Assembly: GCF_002288925.2 (NCBI RefSeq)
Contig: NW_022098076.1
Coordinates: 89,884,182-89,948,181, forward strand
From: Delphinapterus leucas
Lineage: Eukaryota > Chordata > Mammalia > Artiodactyla > Monodontidae
Length of the DNA stretch: 64,000 nt
Direction of reading: 5' to 3'
This document shows, piece by piece, positions 22,391 through 34,230 of the stretch. Numbering within the stretch: the first letter of the stretch is position 1; each line of letters opens with the position of its first letter. Below the pieces are notes generated by a model, which saw nothing but the letters and a program-made list of their open reading frames with translations, was not told the origin of the DNA and searched no databases. The position numbers were made by a program, and so were the translations under genes.

Positions 22391-25179
22391 ACACAGAAGA
22401 GAAGGTGGCTAAGAGTAGGACTGAGGGTGATGCTATGGTTGGGGGAGTTCCTATGAGGAATTTCCTTACATTTATTCTAATTCCAAGATTTATTTTCCAC
22501 GGGGAACTTGGGAGGAGTGGTTTGTTAATAGTGAGCTCGCTAGAAACAGCCAAGAGAAGTCTTTATATTCTCCCAGCTCTTCCTGAGTGTGGATGAATCC
22601 ATTTCCAAGTTCAAGAACAACAATCAAGAACAAACCTGTCCTCTCAGGCAAAGGCTTAACTGTGTGGCCAAAGCATTGATTCTCTGAAAGCAGTTCATCT
22701 CCTGTTTCTGAAAGACCATAGAACCTGTGGCTCTTTCTAGATATCACCTTGCTCCAGGCCCAGACCTTCAGGCCAGGAAGCACCACCTTGACTTAAAGGG
22801 AGAAGAGCTTACAGAACCCGTGTGTACCTTGGAGGAAACCCCATCTCCAATCACATCCAAATTCTAGCAGACTAACTGCTTGAATTCCATACTCCCAAGA
22901 ACCCAGGGCTCTGTCCATTTAATAAGGCAAGTTCTTCTAAGAAAAGTGAGACAAAGACAATTTTATAAAGTGTCATTTTCATGAGAGAGAGAAAGATACT
23001 ATAATTTCAGATCCTGGAGGTGGACTGGTTACTTTCATTAACTCCCTGGTCATACCGGAAATATAAGCAAAAGTGTTAGTGAAATCAATCTAAATCAATC
23101 CTTGCACTGGGAGAGAGAAGCATGGCTGTGAACTGTGCATGAGATCTCCGAATTTCTCTTCTGTAGAACAAGTTGATTGTACTACATAGGGATAGCAAAG
23201 AGGTTTCAATTCTTGCATCAACTCAGGACAGCTGGTGGGGCTGCTTGGTGAACAGAGTAGGGAGGTGCATGTGGCCTCAGTAGGACAGGACCTGCTCAGT
23301 GATGACTCCATGGAGATGAGCAGTGCGGAATATGCAGTGATGCACCCGAGGGCTAGGTTACCTTATACGTCTCCTTGAGGCCAGTTGGCTCTTAGGACTC
23401 TCTCTGATTCTACAGATGAAGCGTTGATGCTACATGAGTCCCATGTTCCCTCCAAGAGCACAAAATCCCCTGTTTCATTAACAGGCAGACCACAGAAATC
23501 TCCTTCCTGAGAGTCTTTGGTCATTGGAGCCCAAGCTGAAAGCTATGCATGATTGGCTTGCAAATGACTCAAGAATCACCATTTTACTCTATCTCAGGCA
23601 GGCTTGCTCTCGGGGTCTTGGCTCTGGAGAAGTAATGGAAACTCATGGGAGGTTTCAGGTGCTATTTTTCCAACACCCTCCTTCTACAAATTTCAACCGA
23701 CGGACGCCAGGAATGAGGTGGGATCCAAGCAGAGCTCTCACCCGCTGAGCAGAGCCTAGCAAGGGCCAAATGCAAACCCTCTTTAAACTATGTTGGAAGC
23801 CCCCTTCGTCCTGAGCCCAGGATGGAGGGTCGTACACCTCTCCCTTCAACTGTCGGCAGCTGGGCCTTCCTGGCCCAGCAAGGTTGCAGGTGAAGACCCT
23901 GCACGCAAGGGAGCAGAGCTGGATCTCCCTGGGCAGGACCTTGCCGTTTGCTCACTGGTGGAGAGAAACAAAATACAGGCTCCCCCAGGCCTTACAGGTT
24001 GGGAACTGGGAGAGAAAAGCTGGTCTGCCTTTCTGACACATCCCAGAGTAAAACGAACCAATCTAGCACATCCACTCTGAGGGACGGGGCAGGACTAAAG
24101 ATTTCACTCCAGATCTTCTCAGAGCCAGGAGCTGGGCGGAAGTTCTCGTTTTGGGGGCAGGAGGAAGAACACGGGAGAGAAAGCAAAGTGTTTCCTACAC
24201 GAGTCAACAGTGGCTTAAAGTGACGAGCCCAGGATCCCTTGTGCTCTGACAGTCAGGGGCCGCTTGTGCTGTGCGACACGTGAGGCAGGGAAGCCAGGGT
24301 TAGCCCCCTCCCTGCTGAACCCCGATACGAAGCAGAGTCCTGACCCCATGTCACCCTCAGCCATGAAGTTCCCTTACAGGAGCCTCTTGGAATGTGAATA
24401 GTGGGGGCCGACCTCTCTTCTCCACAGCAGGAAGAGGAAGTAGGCCAGGTACCAGAGGATCTGAGGCAGTGTCCTGTGCAGGCAAGATTCCAGATGGTTC
24501 TACTGTGGTAACACCCCTGTTATGCACCATTACGAAGGCCATTAAAATCATATTCCTGATACACAGGAAGAGTCTTCCAAACTCAGAAATAAGGCACAAA
24601 AGATGACCTCATTGCCTTTCAGTATCAGGCTGAATGATTCTCTGATGAGCTTGTCTGAAGGTCGACTCTCAGGGAACATACCAGTTTGATTAATAGCTCG
24701 TTATGGACAGGTTACCTGAGGAAAACTGACGAGGTATAATGACTGATCCATTAAACAAGATGACCCTGAAGGGTAGAGTTTAATTGCCCTATAGGAATAG
24801 TAACCGGTTTTGTGTCTAAAACACCAAGCACTTTTTCAGCATCCCTCTCCCCACTGACGAGATGTCTCCTGTCCACACAGACTCTTTGTTATCCACTGTG
24901 TTTTTCCATCTGTGAGTTCAAAACAACTCTCCTATGGGATTGCTATCTATTTGTATTAGAATTATGATTTTAACTACTTAAGAATTCTCCTTAATCAAGG
25001 ATTTGTAATAATTTCTGAAAACGCTTAAAATATAATATTAATTTACAAATCTCTCCGTAGAACTAAACACAATCTCTTTTTTGTCGAGACATATTTATCC
25101 ATCTCTGTATCCAGTTCTTTATGCATCTGTCCATAGTCTGCCCATTCATAACTACCTATTAGAGAACATACCATCCGAT
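22391..25179. other. Unassigned, single-copy-looking sequence
   Basis: About 2.8 kb without any repeat I recognise. Open frames on both strands around 23800-24600 are under 100 codons and overlap each other, as expected in moderately GC-rich non-coding DNA. The lack of obvious repeats could reflect older decayed elements or conserved sequence; I cannot tell which. Confidence 0.45.
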
Positions 25180-25380
25180 GTCAAAATGTTGGGCTCAGTA
25201 AGCTGCTGCTGGGTCCAGGCTGGGCTCTGCTCCTTACTAATCCCATGGCTTTGGGTAAGACATATATGTGAAAGGGTGTGTTTCCTCATTTGAAAATGGA
25301 AGTATCCGGGGGCTACGGAGGAAGGTAAAAGAGAATGCGTATATAAAGCATTTGCAGTAGCGCCTGGTTCCTGTCCCAGA
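25180..25380 (+). repeat. MIR SINE with unusual 3' half
   Basis: 'cttactaatcccatggcttt' near 25234 and 'tgtttcctcatttgaaaatg' near 25280 give the MIR core in sense, and 'gcatttgcagtagcgcctgg' near 25349 matches the 3' part. The stretch 25305-25354 is almost repeated at 27547-27596. Confidence 0.72.
25305..25354 (+). repeat. 50-bp segment, copy 1 of a close pair
   Basis: Runs from CGGGGGCTACGGAGGAAGG through to ATATAAAGCATTTGCA. It differs from 27547-27596 at about four positions. The two copies share bases not typical of the MIR consensus, so common MIR ancestry alone does not easily explain the match. Confidence 0.8.
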
Positions 25381-25489
25381 TCAGTATGAAGTTTCATTAA
25401 TATCTATAAATCCAGAGATAGCTATGTAGTAAAAATGGGGAGGAAGTTTGACAAAAAATAAACAAGGGTTATCTTGGGACTAGTGATGT

Positions 25490-27172
25490 CAGCTCTTGAC
25501 AAGGACTTGGAAATCACCTTCCTGTCCTTATAACAAGAAAATGCTGGACAAACGGAAAAGGAATGACTCACCTTGGACCCGTGCGAGGACTGAGGTTGCA
25601 AGGCAGACTGCCACCCTAGATCTGGAGAAACAGGAGCATCCCAGGGCTGAAGGTAAGCTCAGCTTCTCTGGACCAGAAGCTGCTGGAACAGTAAACGGAT
25701 AGGACGCTTAAGTGGGAATTTTGATGACTTGCTGGAGGCTGCGTATGTGCTACCGGGAGAGAGAGAAACTTTTGGAGGCTGCGGGCTTGGGGGCTCTCAC
25801 ACTTTTGTGGGTTTTATCTGTGGAACTCTACCGGCTCTCACGGTGAAGATCTGAGAAAGATTTCTTGGCTTTGGCAGGGAGAAGGGAAGAGTAAGCATCG
25901 TGAACTATGCTCAGACATTTCTTAATGAAGGCATACTCCCCAAGGAAAAAGACTTTGCCAGAGCTTCTGAAACATTATCGCAACTGTGGGAAATGAATTC
26001 CTCCCACTCAAGTCCCCATTAGCTTTCTTGTATCACATCCAAGGCGGGAAGAAAACATAGACAACACGGGTCAGGGCTTCACAGGAATAGATTGAGAATG
26101 GCCCAGCCAGGGGAAGGAGTCAGGGACAGGGGAAAAGCCACACCACTAGAGCGATAAGTGCAAGGGTCCACTGAGACCCAGGCCCACTGGGAGACTGGGA
26201 TTCAATCCTAAAATTATAGAACACTCCTCCCCCCACACACACACCAATAGGCCCCCAGGATAATAACAGTGGATGACAGAGGAAAGAGCTGAGGACACAA
26301 GCTCTCTGAGAAGGACGCTTAGGGAAGCCCAAGGTCAAGAGGGGAGACAGAGGGAGAGAAAGAAACGAAAAACGGAAAACAGTTACAAATATGGCGCGTG
26401 TTAATCCAACTATAGGAATAATCACTTAATTTTTTTTCACAATTTTTGTAACTGATTTTATACATTTTTGTGCTTCTATCTCATTTCTGACAGTTGCCTC
26501 TGTCCCCTCTCATAGTGACTTTTCCTCTCCTTTTTGCGATATAGTTATACTTGATGAAGAAAAAAAAATACATATGTTTGCTGACCTGGTAAAAACAAAA
26601 GCCATGATCCCCAACCACTTAAGACAGGGGTCTAGAGTCAATCGGTGCTGCATGCAGATTCTATAGGGAAATGAGGAAGGGAACTCAGCCGACCCAGGAG
26701 AATAGCAGAGGCAAAAGTCTTGCCAAAGACTCCATATGGTGGCACCGGGAGAAGTGATATATACACCTATGCCAAGATGGGTAACACGTACTTTCTCATC
26801 ATTTATTCATCAATAATCACTTTAAACGTGAAAGGCCTAAGTAGATCAATTAAAAGATGGATTGTTAGAATGGATTTAAAAAAATAACAAACAAACCAAG
26901 ACCTAGCTATACTCTGTCTACAAGAAACCCACTTTAAATACAAAAATTAGGGCTAAAAGTAACAGGTGGAGAAAGATAGCCTATGCTGTCACTAATCAGA
27001 AGAAAGCTGGAATTGCTCTGTTCATTTCAGATAAATTTCCTAACTTCAGGGCCAGAAAATTATCAGGGATAGAGTAGGGCATTTCATACTGAAAAGGAGT
27101 GAATTCTTAAGAAGACATAAGCCTAAGGGCAAGCTACACACCTAACAGCAGAGCATCAGAGTATGTGAGGAC
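25490..27172 (+). mobile_element. Long decayed L1M 5' half (5' region to ORF2 endonuclease)
   Basis: The right part (26800-27172) is plainly L1 ORF2 in sense: 'ctctgtctacaagaaaccca' at 26912, 'aagaaagctggaattgctct' at 27001, 'gaaaattatcagggatagag' near 27056 and 'cagagcatcagagtatgtga' near 27150, all from the endonuclease region. The left part (25490-26770) resembles an old L1 5' untranslated region ('ggaactctaccggctctcac' near 25820, 'aatacatatgtttgctgacc' near 26568). ORF1 is not visible between them, so it was deleted or has decayed. All frames are broken. Confidence 0.6.
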
Positions 27173-28689
27173 CTTCTCCGGTTGATGTGCTTTGAGTCAT
27201 TTTATTTTTTTTTCCAGAAACTCTCCAGCAAATCTGCGTTAGTTAAAAAAAAACCAACCTCACTACTTCTGCACGTTGCTTGCTGCCCCTCCTGTGATGG
27301 AAAGTGCAGGACGGCTGGAATAGCTGTGGCGACAGCAGCCCAGGGGGTCAGACGTCCATTTGAAGATATTTCAAGAGCTAGTCTTTGCACTTGCAAGTTC
27401 ACCTTGTCTGGGAGGAGAAAGCAGGAGCTCATCCTGAACAGATGGCCTCTCCCGGGGTAGAAATCTGCGGCTCCCCGCCGCAGAAATCTTGGAATATCAT
27501 CGTTTAAAAACCAATTTTCCACCGCAGGCTCCCCTGTCAATTCAAGACCGGGGGCTGCGGAGGAATTTAAAAGAGAATGCGCATATAAAGCATTTGCACG
27601 CAGAAGTTTCAGGGAAGCATTTGAGCAACCAGCGCACGCAAGCGGAACCACAGAGTGAGGCGTGGATGCCCGGAAACGTGTCTCCTGCACGCACTTGACC
27701 TTTAGAAGGACTTAACATTAACACAAGGACAGCAGCCAGTCTGTAGGTGCAGGAGGGGTTGCACGGCTGGTGGCTGGGCCGCCCGGCTCCTTGCTGCCTG
27801 TTCCTGGGAGTCAGATGGTGCTAATTAAACAGCACAACTGTTTCCGGGGGTGTTTATAATTCCTGAGAAGTCTGAAACTTTGAGCTGTGATACCAAATCC
27901 CAGCTCCGGTGAAAAACAACAAACCCTTGTCCTCAGAAAAAGCTATCCAATGTCCTGTCTTACTAAATGAGAACACTGGATTTTAAAATTTGGGGTCATA
28001 TACCTTATATACTAAAATTATGGTAAATAGGAAAACTTGAGAAATAAACATATGAGGTTAAGATAGGTTTCTGGCCAACCGAGAGTTAATCAAAAGATGT
28101 TTTGTCTTAGTTCATGTCGAGAAAAAAAGTATTCCTGCTTTTTTCCCCAACTTAGCTTGCCTCCAATTTGTTTTTTAGTTATTGTGGAATTAAGTCCTTG
28201 CATTCAGTGATTTATCGTTGTGGTTGCCATGCTACGTATACCTTTTTCAGCATACATCTTCGTCAATGAGAATGGAAGAGTTAAATGAATATACACTAAT
28301 CCCAGGATTTATCATAAATTTTAAAAATCCCTTATATCAATGTATTTAGTTATAATCCCACTTTATCCCAAAAGTAGATTGCAAGTATTTCCAAATCAGT
28401 GAGGGCATCACTCTACCATGACAGATACGGCCTTTTCATCCAAACACATCCAGCAGCCTTAGCTGAGAACATACATTCACCCTCTGTGCATGTTTAAGCC
28501 GCTGCAGCGGCTCTGCACACAGACTCCAGGCACGTACCGAGGGTTTAGTGAACAGAAGGCTGCCAAGACCTTGCCCCCTCCCTCCACTTACACAGGTGCG
28601 CGCACCTCACAAAGCTTCTCTTCTTGTCCATACCTGCCTGCTGTAAATTCACTATCTCATCTGGTTTCAAGCTTCGGTCCTCAAAGAGT
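27173..28689. other. Unassigned sequence, GC-rich at 27280-27820
   Basis: The left part is fairly GC rich with scattered CpG. A 162-codon open frame on the minus strand (27202-27690) has no recognised motif. A TATA-like CATATAAAG lies at 27581-27589 inside the duplicated 50-bp segment, but I see no further promoter evidence. From 27950 the DNA is A/T rich. Confidence 0.45.
27547..27596 (+). repeat. 50-bp segment, copy 2 of a close pair
   Basis: CGGGGGCTGCGGAGGAATT through to ATATAAAGCATTTGCA, nearly the same as 25305-25354, 2.24 kb away in the same orientation. The flanking sequence does not match on either side. Confidence 0.8.
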
Positions 28690-29090
28690 TTAAAATCATT
28701 CCTTCATTTACAAACACCCACCAGGCAGCCTCGGTGCGCCAGACGATGTTTTAGGCACCAAAGATGCAGTGACTATGACTCTGTAGGTCTCTGCTTTGTG
28801 GAACTTCCATTCTAGCCGGAGAAGGTGGGTGATAATCCATTAAATGAATGACTAAAAGATCACTGGCAACATGATGAGCACTAAAAGGAAATTATGCAGG
28901 GGCGGGACAAAGAAACGGAGGATGGGACAGGTAATGCTGTCTCGGGGGAGATGCTCAGAGGAGATGCTTATGGAAGAGGGATGGAAGCACTGAGGTGAGG
29001 ATGCTGAGAAGCCCGTCCTGCAAGGACTGGGAGAACGAAGGAGGAGCTGCGAGCTGAGGTGCTGCGTGCATGGCAGGCTTAGCTGTGTGA
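28690..29090 (-). repeat. L2 fragment, reverse orientation
   Basis: Follows the reversed L2 3' end: 'tcattccttcatttacaaac' at 28698, 'cgatgttttaggcaccaaag' near 28743, 'gtggaacttccattctagcc' near 28798, then 'gatgagcactaaaaggaaat'. Old and diverged. Confidence 0.72.
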
Positions 29091-30690
29091 GGACCTAGCC
29101 CCACCATGCACAAAAGAGGAGGAGGAGTCTGCACATGGCTTGCATAGCTCTGTTACTCAACATACAAACCATAAAGACTTTAGACAGTGTGGAACTTGAG
29201 ACACACATGGGCATGTGCGAATTGCCAGGGGAAGGTCAACTGATTGTCAACAAAAAGGCCCCCTGAGATGACATTACTTTGGCAACTGTGCAGTGAAGAC
29301 CTGGCCTCTGTCCTCCTCTGTCTGTGGAGCTCCCTCCCCCATCGCGGGCACTACCCAGGAGGGCAGGGGAAGGAAGTGGCCTCAACCCATGGGGGATGGG
29401 AGAGGGGGATGATGCCTCAGCTTCCCCCTCACTTCTATCCAAGAAAGAGCAGAGGGGGAGAGCAAGGTGGTCCTTCCAGGACCATCTCCACCCTTTCCTC
29501 GCTCTGGGGAAGGACTGCAGAATCCACGGGAGCTCCGCGTGGGGTCTGAGGGTGCGAGGTTGGCATCTAGCCCCTGGCTTTCACCATGCCACCTCAGTGC
29601 CACCCGAAGAGAGCTGTGACAGGGAAGGGAGCTCTGGGCATCAGACCCCAACATTTAGCAGCATATGTGAGTATACACAATGGAGCCAGCCTCTCATCTG
29701 AAGACTCCTGAAGGTGAGACACTTCCCCAGGATTAGGGCATGAATGCGTTGTCGTGAATGTGCCTGCCGAGAAGATGTCAAGGGTCTCGGTACCTCTGTG
29801 TCTCTCGGAGAACACCAAAGGGGGCCTCAGGGGTTCCCAGGGGAAGCTCTGTGGCTTCAAAGGGGTAGAAGTCATAGGACTGTGTGGGAAGCTACTCAGC
29901 CAAGGCATGGAGCCCACCTTGGAGAAGGGCCAGAGCCCTGGCTGCCATGGTGGTGCTCCGAGGAGAGGGACATGAAGCGGGTGCTTCTCCACGAAGCCTG
30001 TGCAGGGCTGGTGCCAAACCCACCCAAGATCAACCCACTTAGGTCAAGAGCACAACTTTGGGGGTTCACTGGCCTTTCCCTGCCACAGTCGCAGGGCAAG
30101 AGTCACGTGAGCACAGTTAGGGCTTGGCTGCTGGGAAGCCTTGGGTTGGGGGCAGGAGGAGGGCCTGGAGAGTCATTAGAGAAGAGCCTGGTCCCGTGAA
30201 CTGGGACCACCAGTCCTGATTTTGAATGAAAGGTGAGCTGCAGGTGTGGAATGCTCCAGCTGCTGGGTTTCAAAGAGAAATGATAGCAATGATGACAGGA
30301 AAAGAGACCGTTACTTCATGTTTGTACCACAGCAAGTGACTTGCCCCTGTCGCTGAGTTAAACTCCTCAGGTTCCTTTATCTAAGCGCACCCAGATCGCG
30401 CTGCAGTCCCACTGGCAGAGTCCTCTTTAGACAGGCTGATACCGCAGCTCTCGGTATGTCTTTGCACGTGTCTGCTGTTATCCTTTATGCGTGGATTTTT
30501 AATTTTAATCTCAGGGCTTGGGGAGTTGTCTGCTTTGATAGCAGCATGGACACATAGTTTGACAACTTCATGATTTTTTTAAAAAGCAGGCCACCCCTAG
30601 CCCTGCCTGTAGTGTTGTTTTGGGATTTCTGACCATGATGCTGCCCAGGTACCAGGGGGAACCCCATGCCCCTTGCAGAGCTTGGCCGTG
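29091..30690. other. Unassigned, GC-rich sequence
   Basis: About 1.6 kb of fairly GC-rich DNA with overlapping open frames on both strands (for example 29744-30199 plus, 29594-29992 minus). None has a known motif, and opposite-strand frames of equal length argue for composition rather than coding. No repeat recognised. Confidence 0.45.
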
Positions 30691-30871
30691 GGACGGGGCC
30701 TGGCCTGGCCTGGGTCGATTACTTCTGTCTTTCTCTTTTGCAAAGTTTTAATTCAATGTGTCTATTTTACTTAGTCTATTCTTTGAGCTTCTGGTGTTGG
30801 CATTTTATTTTGTTTATGTTGACCTCTTTGAAGCAGTTTTTGGTTTCTCAATTAGTTCATGGCTTTTTTTT
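30691..30871. other. T-rich sequence before a SINE
   Basis: T-rich DNA that may be an old L1 read backwards, but I see no decisive phrase. It continues beyond the SINE at 31083-31300. Confidence 0.35.
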
Positions 30872-31065
30872 TTTTTTTAAATATTTAAATATTTATTTAT
30901 TTAATTGCACTGGGTCTTAGTTGCGGCAGGCGGGCTCCTTAGTTGTGGCATGCGAACTCTTAGTTGTGGCATGATGTGGGATCTAGCTCCCTGACCGGGT
31001 ATCGAACCCGGGCCCCCTGCTTTGGGAGCACGGAGTCTTAACCACTGCGCCACCAGAGAAGCCCC
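30872..31065 (-). mobile_element. tRNA-derived SINE (CHR/BovtA-like), reverse, with TSD
   Basis: The head at the right, 'aaccactgcgccaccagaga' near 31040, and the complement of the B box, 'tatcgaacccgggccccctg' near 31000, identify a tRNA-headed SINE. The poly(T) tail is at the left. The flanks agttcatggcttttttt (from 30854) and agttcgtggcttttttt (from 31066) form a target-site duplication with one mismatch. Confidence 0.9.
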
Positions 31066-31082
31066 AGTTCGTGGCTTTTTTT

Positions 31083-31576
31083 ATTTTACCTTCAACTTAC
31101 TCTTTCAATATTTTGGCTACAGACCTCTCATCTTTGATACAAACTTGTTTGCCCCTTTGCCTGTGGTCTCAGGTTTCTGGTCACCTCTTCTCTCTAGAGT
31201 TTTACTTATTTTCGTTGTAGTTACCCACTATACTCCCATCAATTTAATTATATCCATTTATCATTTAATTCATCCTATTATTGTTTAATTATTATATAGA
31301 GATTTTGTTCTTGATTTGGGGAATTCTGGTTATGGAAGCGTGGTGTCAGGGTGACAGAGATGGGCAACTGTCATCTGGCTCTGAACAACACCAGGCCCGT
31401 TTTACCAGGAAGTCGAATGAAAATACAGAGAACGGGCCCTTGTCACATTTGCCCAGGATCCCAGAAGTGGGTCCCGTGATAGTGACTGGGCAACATTTAT
31501 TCCCATGAGAGCCAGAAAAAAGCAGAATCTAAAGAATCTGGTTTTAGAATTCTGGTCTTTTGAAAATGTATAATAT
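31083..31576. other. Unassigned sequence
   Basis: T-rich at first, then ordinary composition. No gene or firm repeat match. Confidence 0.4.
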
Positions 31577-31586
31577 AAAATTCAGG

Positions 31587-31717
31587 GCACTTCCCTGGCG
31601 GTTCAGTGGTTAGGACTCCTCGCTTTCACTGCCGAGGGTGTGGGCTCAATCGCTAGTCGGGGAACGAAGATCCCACAAGTCCCACGGCGTGGCCAAAACA
31701 CAAACAAAAACCAAAAC
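31587..31717 (+). mobile_element. Short tRNA-derived SINE with 10-bp TSD
   Basis: 'cacttccctggcggttcagt' at the start, B-box-like 'gtgggctcaatcgctagtcg', and a short CAAAA-rich tail. The duplication AAAATTCAGG is perfect at 31577-31586 and 31718-31727. About 130 bp, matching the short monomer form without the CHR-1 tail. Confidence 0.93.
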
Positions 31718-31727
31718 AAAATTCAGG

Positions 31728-32429
31728 AGGGAAAATGCTGGCATGTTAGTGTCTGATCTTTGACCTTAGCCAAAAAAGGAGGCTCCTAACTCACCAGGGA
31801 TCGACACAATTTCTTTCTGGTCACTTGGACAACAAACCTTAGACTAGGTCCAATAGTACCATTCTGGAATTCTGTAAGTACCATTCTTTAATTCCTAACA
31901 CAGGTAAAGGTCTTCAGAAATCTTGCAAACGAGCCACAGTGTTGAAACGTCAGCATTTTCCAATCTGCCTACGTGAGTATTTATAATTGTCAAGTGTTTG
32001 GCTACGGAGTGTGACGGCGATTAAGATGGTAAGAAAAATGATCATAACCGTAAAAGGGGATAAAATTGAAGTGCCATGCACTCTACAGACAGAAAATGGA
32101 AAAATAAATGGGTCTGATTCTCACTTTGGCAGTTCGAGGGGAAATTTCTTGAAGTAATGAAAGGAAGTAAAATTAGATAGGATGAGAAATTGGCTCATGA
32201 ATTGGAAAGCATCAGTCTGTGTCCTGTGTAATATGAAATTCCAGGCAGCGGTTAGCATCGTCACATTGCCGTCACATCATCTCAATTGAGTCTTTGAAGT
32301 TTTATTACACAAAGATGAAAAATTTTATAGGCAAAACATACTAGCAGAAAGAGCACTGTGTTGTAACAAAAATAAAAACAGTTTCGGCATGGCCAGCACC
32401 ACCCTAAACATCTTCAGGTGACTGTGTTA
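31728..32429. other. Unassigned sequence
   Basis: About 700 bp with no repeat or gene that I recognise. A phrase 'ccttagccaaaaaagg' near 31766 recalls U2 snRNA in reverse but does not extend. Confidence 0.45.
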
Positions 32430-32585
32430 CTTCCTTCTCTCAACAGCTCTGTTGCTACAAACAAGAATATGAAACCAGAAGCTTAAGCTCCTTGTACAAG
32501 ATCACACAGCTAGTCACTGGCCAAACTAGCCTCTGAAACCAGGGTGTCTGAAAACAGGTGCTTTCTGCTTGGCCCTGCCTTTCCC
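32430..32585 (-). repeat. MIR fragment, reverse orientation
   Basis: 'tacaagatcacacagctagt' near 32496 with the preceding 'gaaaccagaagcttaagctc' is the reversed MIR core, and the tRNA-derived head follows. Confidence 0.78.
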
Positions 32586-32814
32586 GACATTCTCAGCCCA
32601 GTTCAACCACCTACGAGCTCTCAGTTAGGGCCCACCTGCTGTGAGCAGGACACCGCTCGAAGTGGGGTTGAGGGCTGGACAGGCTGTCGCATCTCATGGG
32701 GCCCCTAGGAAGCAGCAATTTACGGATCAGCTAGCGTGACATTAGTGAGGTCATTTCATTTCCTAAGTGTCCAGTTTCTTTATGTGTGGACTGAGGAATT
32801 TTTAACCACTAAGT

Positions 32815-32990
32815 GATTTGGAACTAAGAGTATGCAACAAAATCACCTGTAAACCTTTAAAAACTGTAGTTACTGGGGTCCTACTCTAAACTGACTGAAT
32901 CAAATTTGGGTTGAGGCCTAAAATGTGGAATTCAGAAACTCCTTCTCAGACAATTTGAATTCAAACCTGTATTTTAAGAACCATCCAACA
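32815..32990 (+). mobile_element. MER5-type hAT-Charlie fragment
   Basis: 'caacaaaatcacctgtaaac' near 32837, 'tactggggtcctactctaaa' near 32872, 'actgactgaatcaaatttgg' and 'ctgtattttaagaaccatcc' follow the order of the short non-autonomous MER5 DNA transposon. Diverged, ends unclear. Confidence 0.6.
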
Positions 32991-33150
32991 TGCTGACTCC
33001 AAATTTCTTTCTGGCTCTCACGTTCTAGTTTTATCTTTAGAAGGTCTTTAAATATCTCTCCATTATCCAGCATTTACACTTGCTTGCTGGCAGCAAAATG
33101 CCTGCTGACATTACATTACCAGGTATTGAATACCTTCTAAAATACAGAAC

Positions 33151-33439
33151 GGGGACTTCCCTGGTGGCGCAGTGGTTAAGAATCCGCCTGCTAATGCAGG
33201 GGACACTGGTTTGAGCCCTGGTCCGGGAAGATCCCACATGCCGCGGGGCAACTAAGCTCGTGAGCCACAACTACTGAGCCTGCGCTCTAGAGTCTGGGAG
33301 CCACAACTACTGAGCCCATGTGCCACAACTACTGAAGCCCACGTGCCTAGAGCCCCTGCTCGCCACAACTAGAGAAAGCCTGCACGCAGCAAGGAAGACC
33401 CAATGCAGCCATAAATAAATAAATTTATAAAAAATTAAA
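33151..33439 (+). mobile_element. Full-length CHR-1 SINE with 12-bp TSD
   Basis: Complete copy: GGGGACTTCCCTGGTGGCGC head with A box, 'actggtttgagccctggtcc' B-box region, the CHR-1-specific 3' part with repeated 'gccacaactactgagcc' blocks, and the (AAAT)n tail. The duplication AAAATACAGAAC is perfect at 33139-33150 and 33440-33451. This is the best reference copy of the longer SINE form in the window. Confidence 0.96.
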
Positions 33440-33451
33440 AAAATACAGAAC

Positions 33452-34124
33452 AATTAGCCAACTTTACGTGGGGTGGACATGTTGAGACTCTCACTGAGCA
33501 GAACGCATAGCTAACAAGAGCCTTCTGTGTCAGGCAAGGAAGTGAAGGCACCAATGACCTAGAAGCGTTGTCAAGGTCATCTGCAGCTTGTTTTTCCAGC
33601 ACCATTTCAGGGACTTGGACCAGCAGTACTAACCCAATGAGTCCCTGGTACGATGTCTCTCAACCAAAGAAATTCCAGTTCCAAAGACATCGCTGGGGAA
33701 TAGGTTTCTTCCAAGAAAAAGGATGAGGTATTTGGCCCAAGGTGATAGGGAAGCAAGATCAGGAATTTACAGAAATCATTGGGCAGGAAGTGAACTTCTT
33801 TAGACCATGTAGCTGGGGACATGAACCAAGCTGTGCTGGTTCTTGGAAGGGCAGGGAAGCTGCCCATGTCACCCGGATTGTGCGCACACAATGTTTCAGG
33901 AAATGTTTGCAAAGGTGATTCACGTCAAATCCTGAGTGCTTCACAAGTAACCACGGACTTTGTAATAAAGAGGGAAATAAAACACAATGAGCACAGAATC
34001 TCACCTACACACAAAAATCCGTGGAAAATATACTTCAAAATAAGGGAAAATATTGTGGTAAGTTACAATTCAAATTAGTACTGGATGGATTTTATTTTTT
34101 GTGTTAGGTTTTTTTCCTTCTCTG
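33452..34124. other. Unassigned sequence
   Basis: No repeat or gene recognised. Overlapping open frames of about 80-100 codons on opposite strands near 33607-34004 have no family signature. Confidence 0.45.
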
Positions 34125-34230
34125 CTTCTGTAAAGGGAGTCTGTGAGCACAGGGACTGCCTTCCTTTGATATATCCCTTTGACATCAAAACTGGCACATG
34201 GGATGGAATAAAGGTTAACGACTGGCACTG
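34125..34230 (+). repeat. L2 3'-end fragment
   Basis: 'gtgagcacagggactgcctt' near 34143 with 'actggcacatgggatggaat' near 34191 is the L2 3' end in sense. Confidence 0.6.

Noticed and set aside
27202..27690. 162-codon minus-strand frame in a GC-rich patch
   Set aside because: No known motif, overlaps other frames, and part is the duplicated MIR-like 50-bp segment.
31755..31785. U2 snRNA-like phrase in reverse
   Set aside because: Only about 15 bases match and the rest does not follow U2.
33151..33250. tRNA gene suggested by A and B boxes
   Set aside because: The boxes are part of the tRNA-derived head of a CHR SINE; no cloverleaf or anticodon arm is intact. The same holds for all other SINE heads here.
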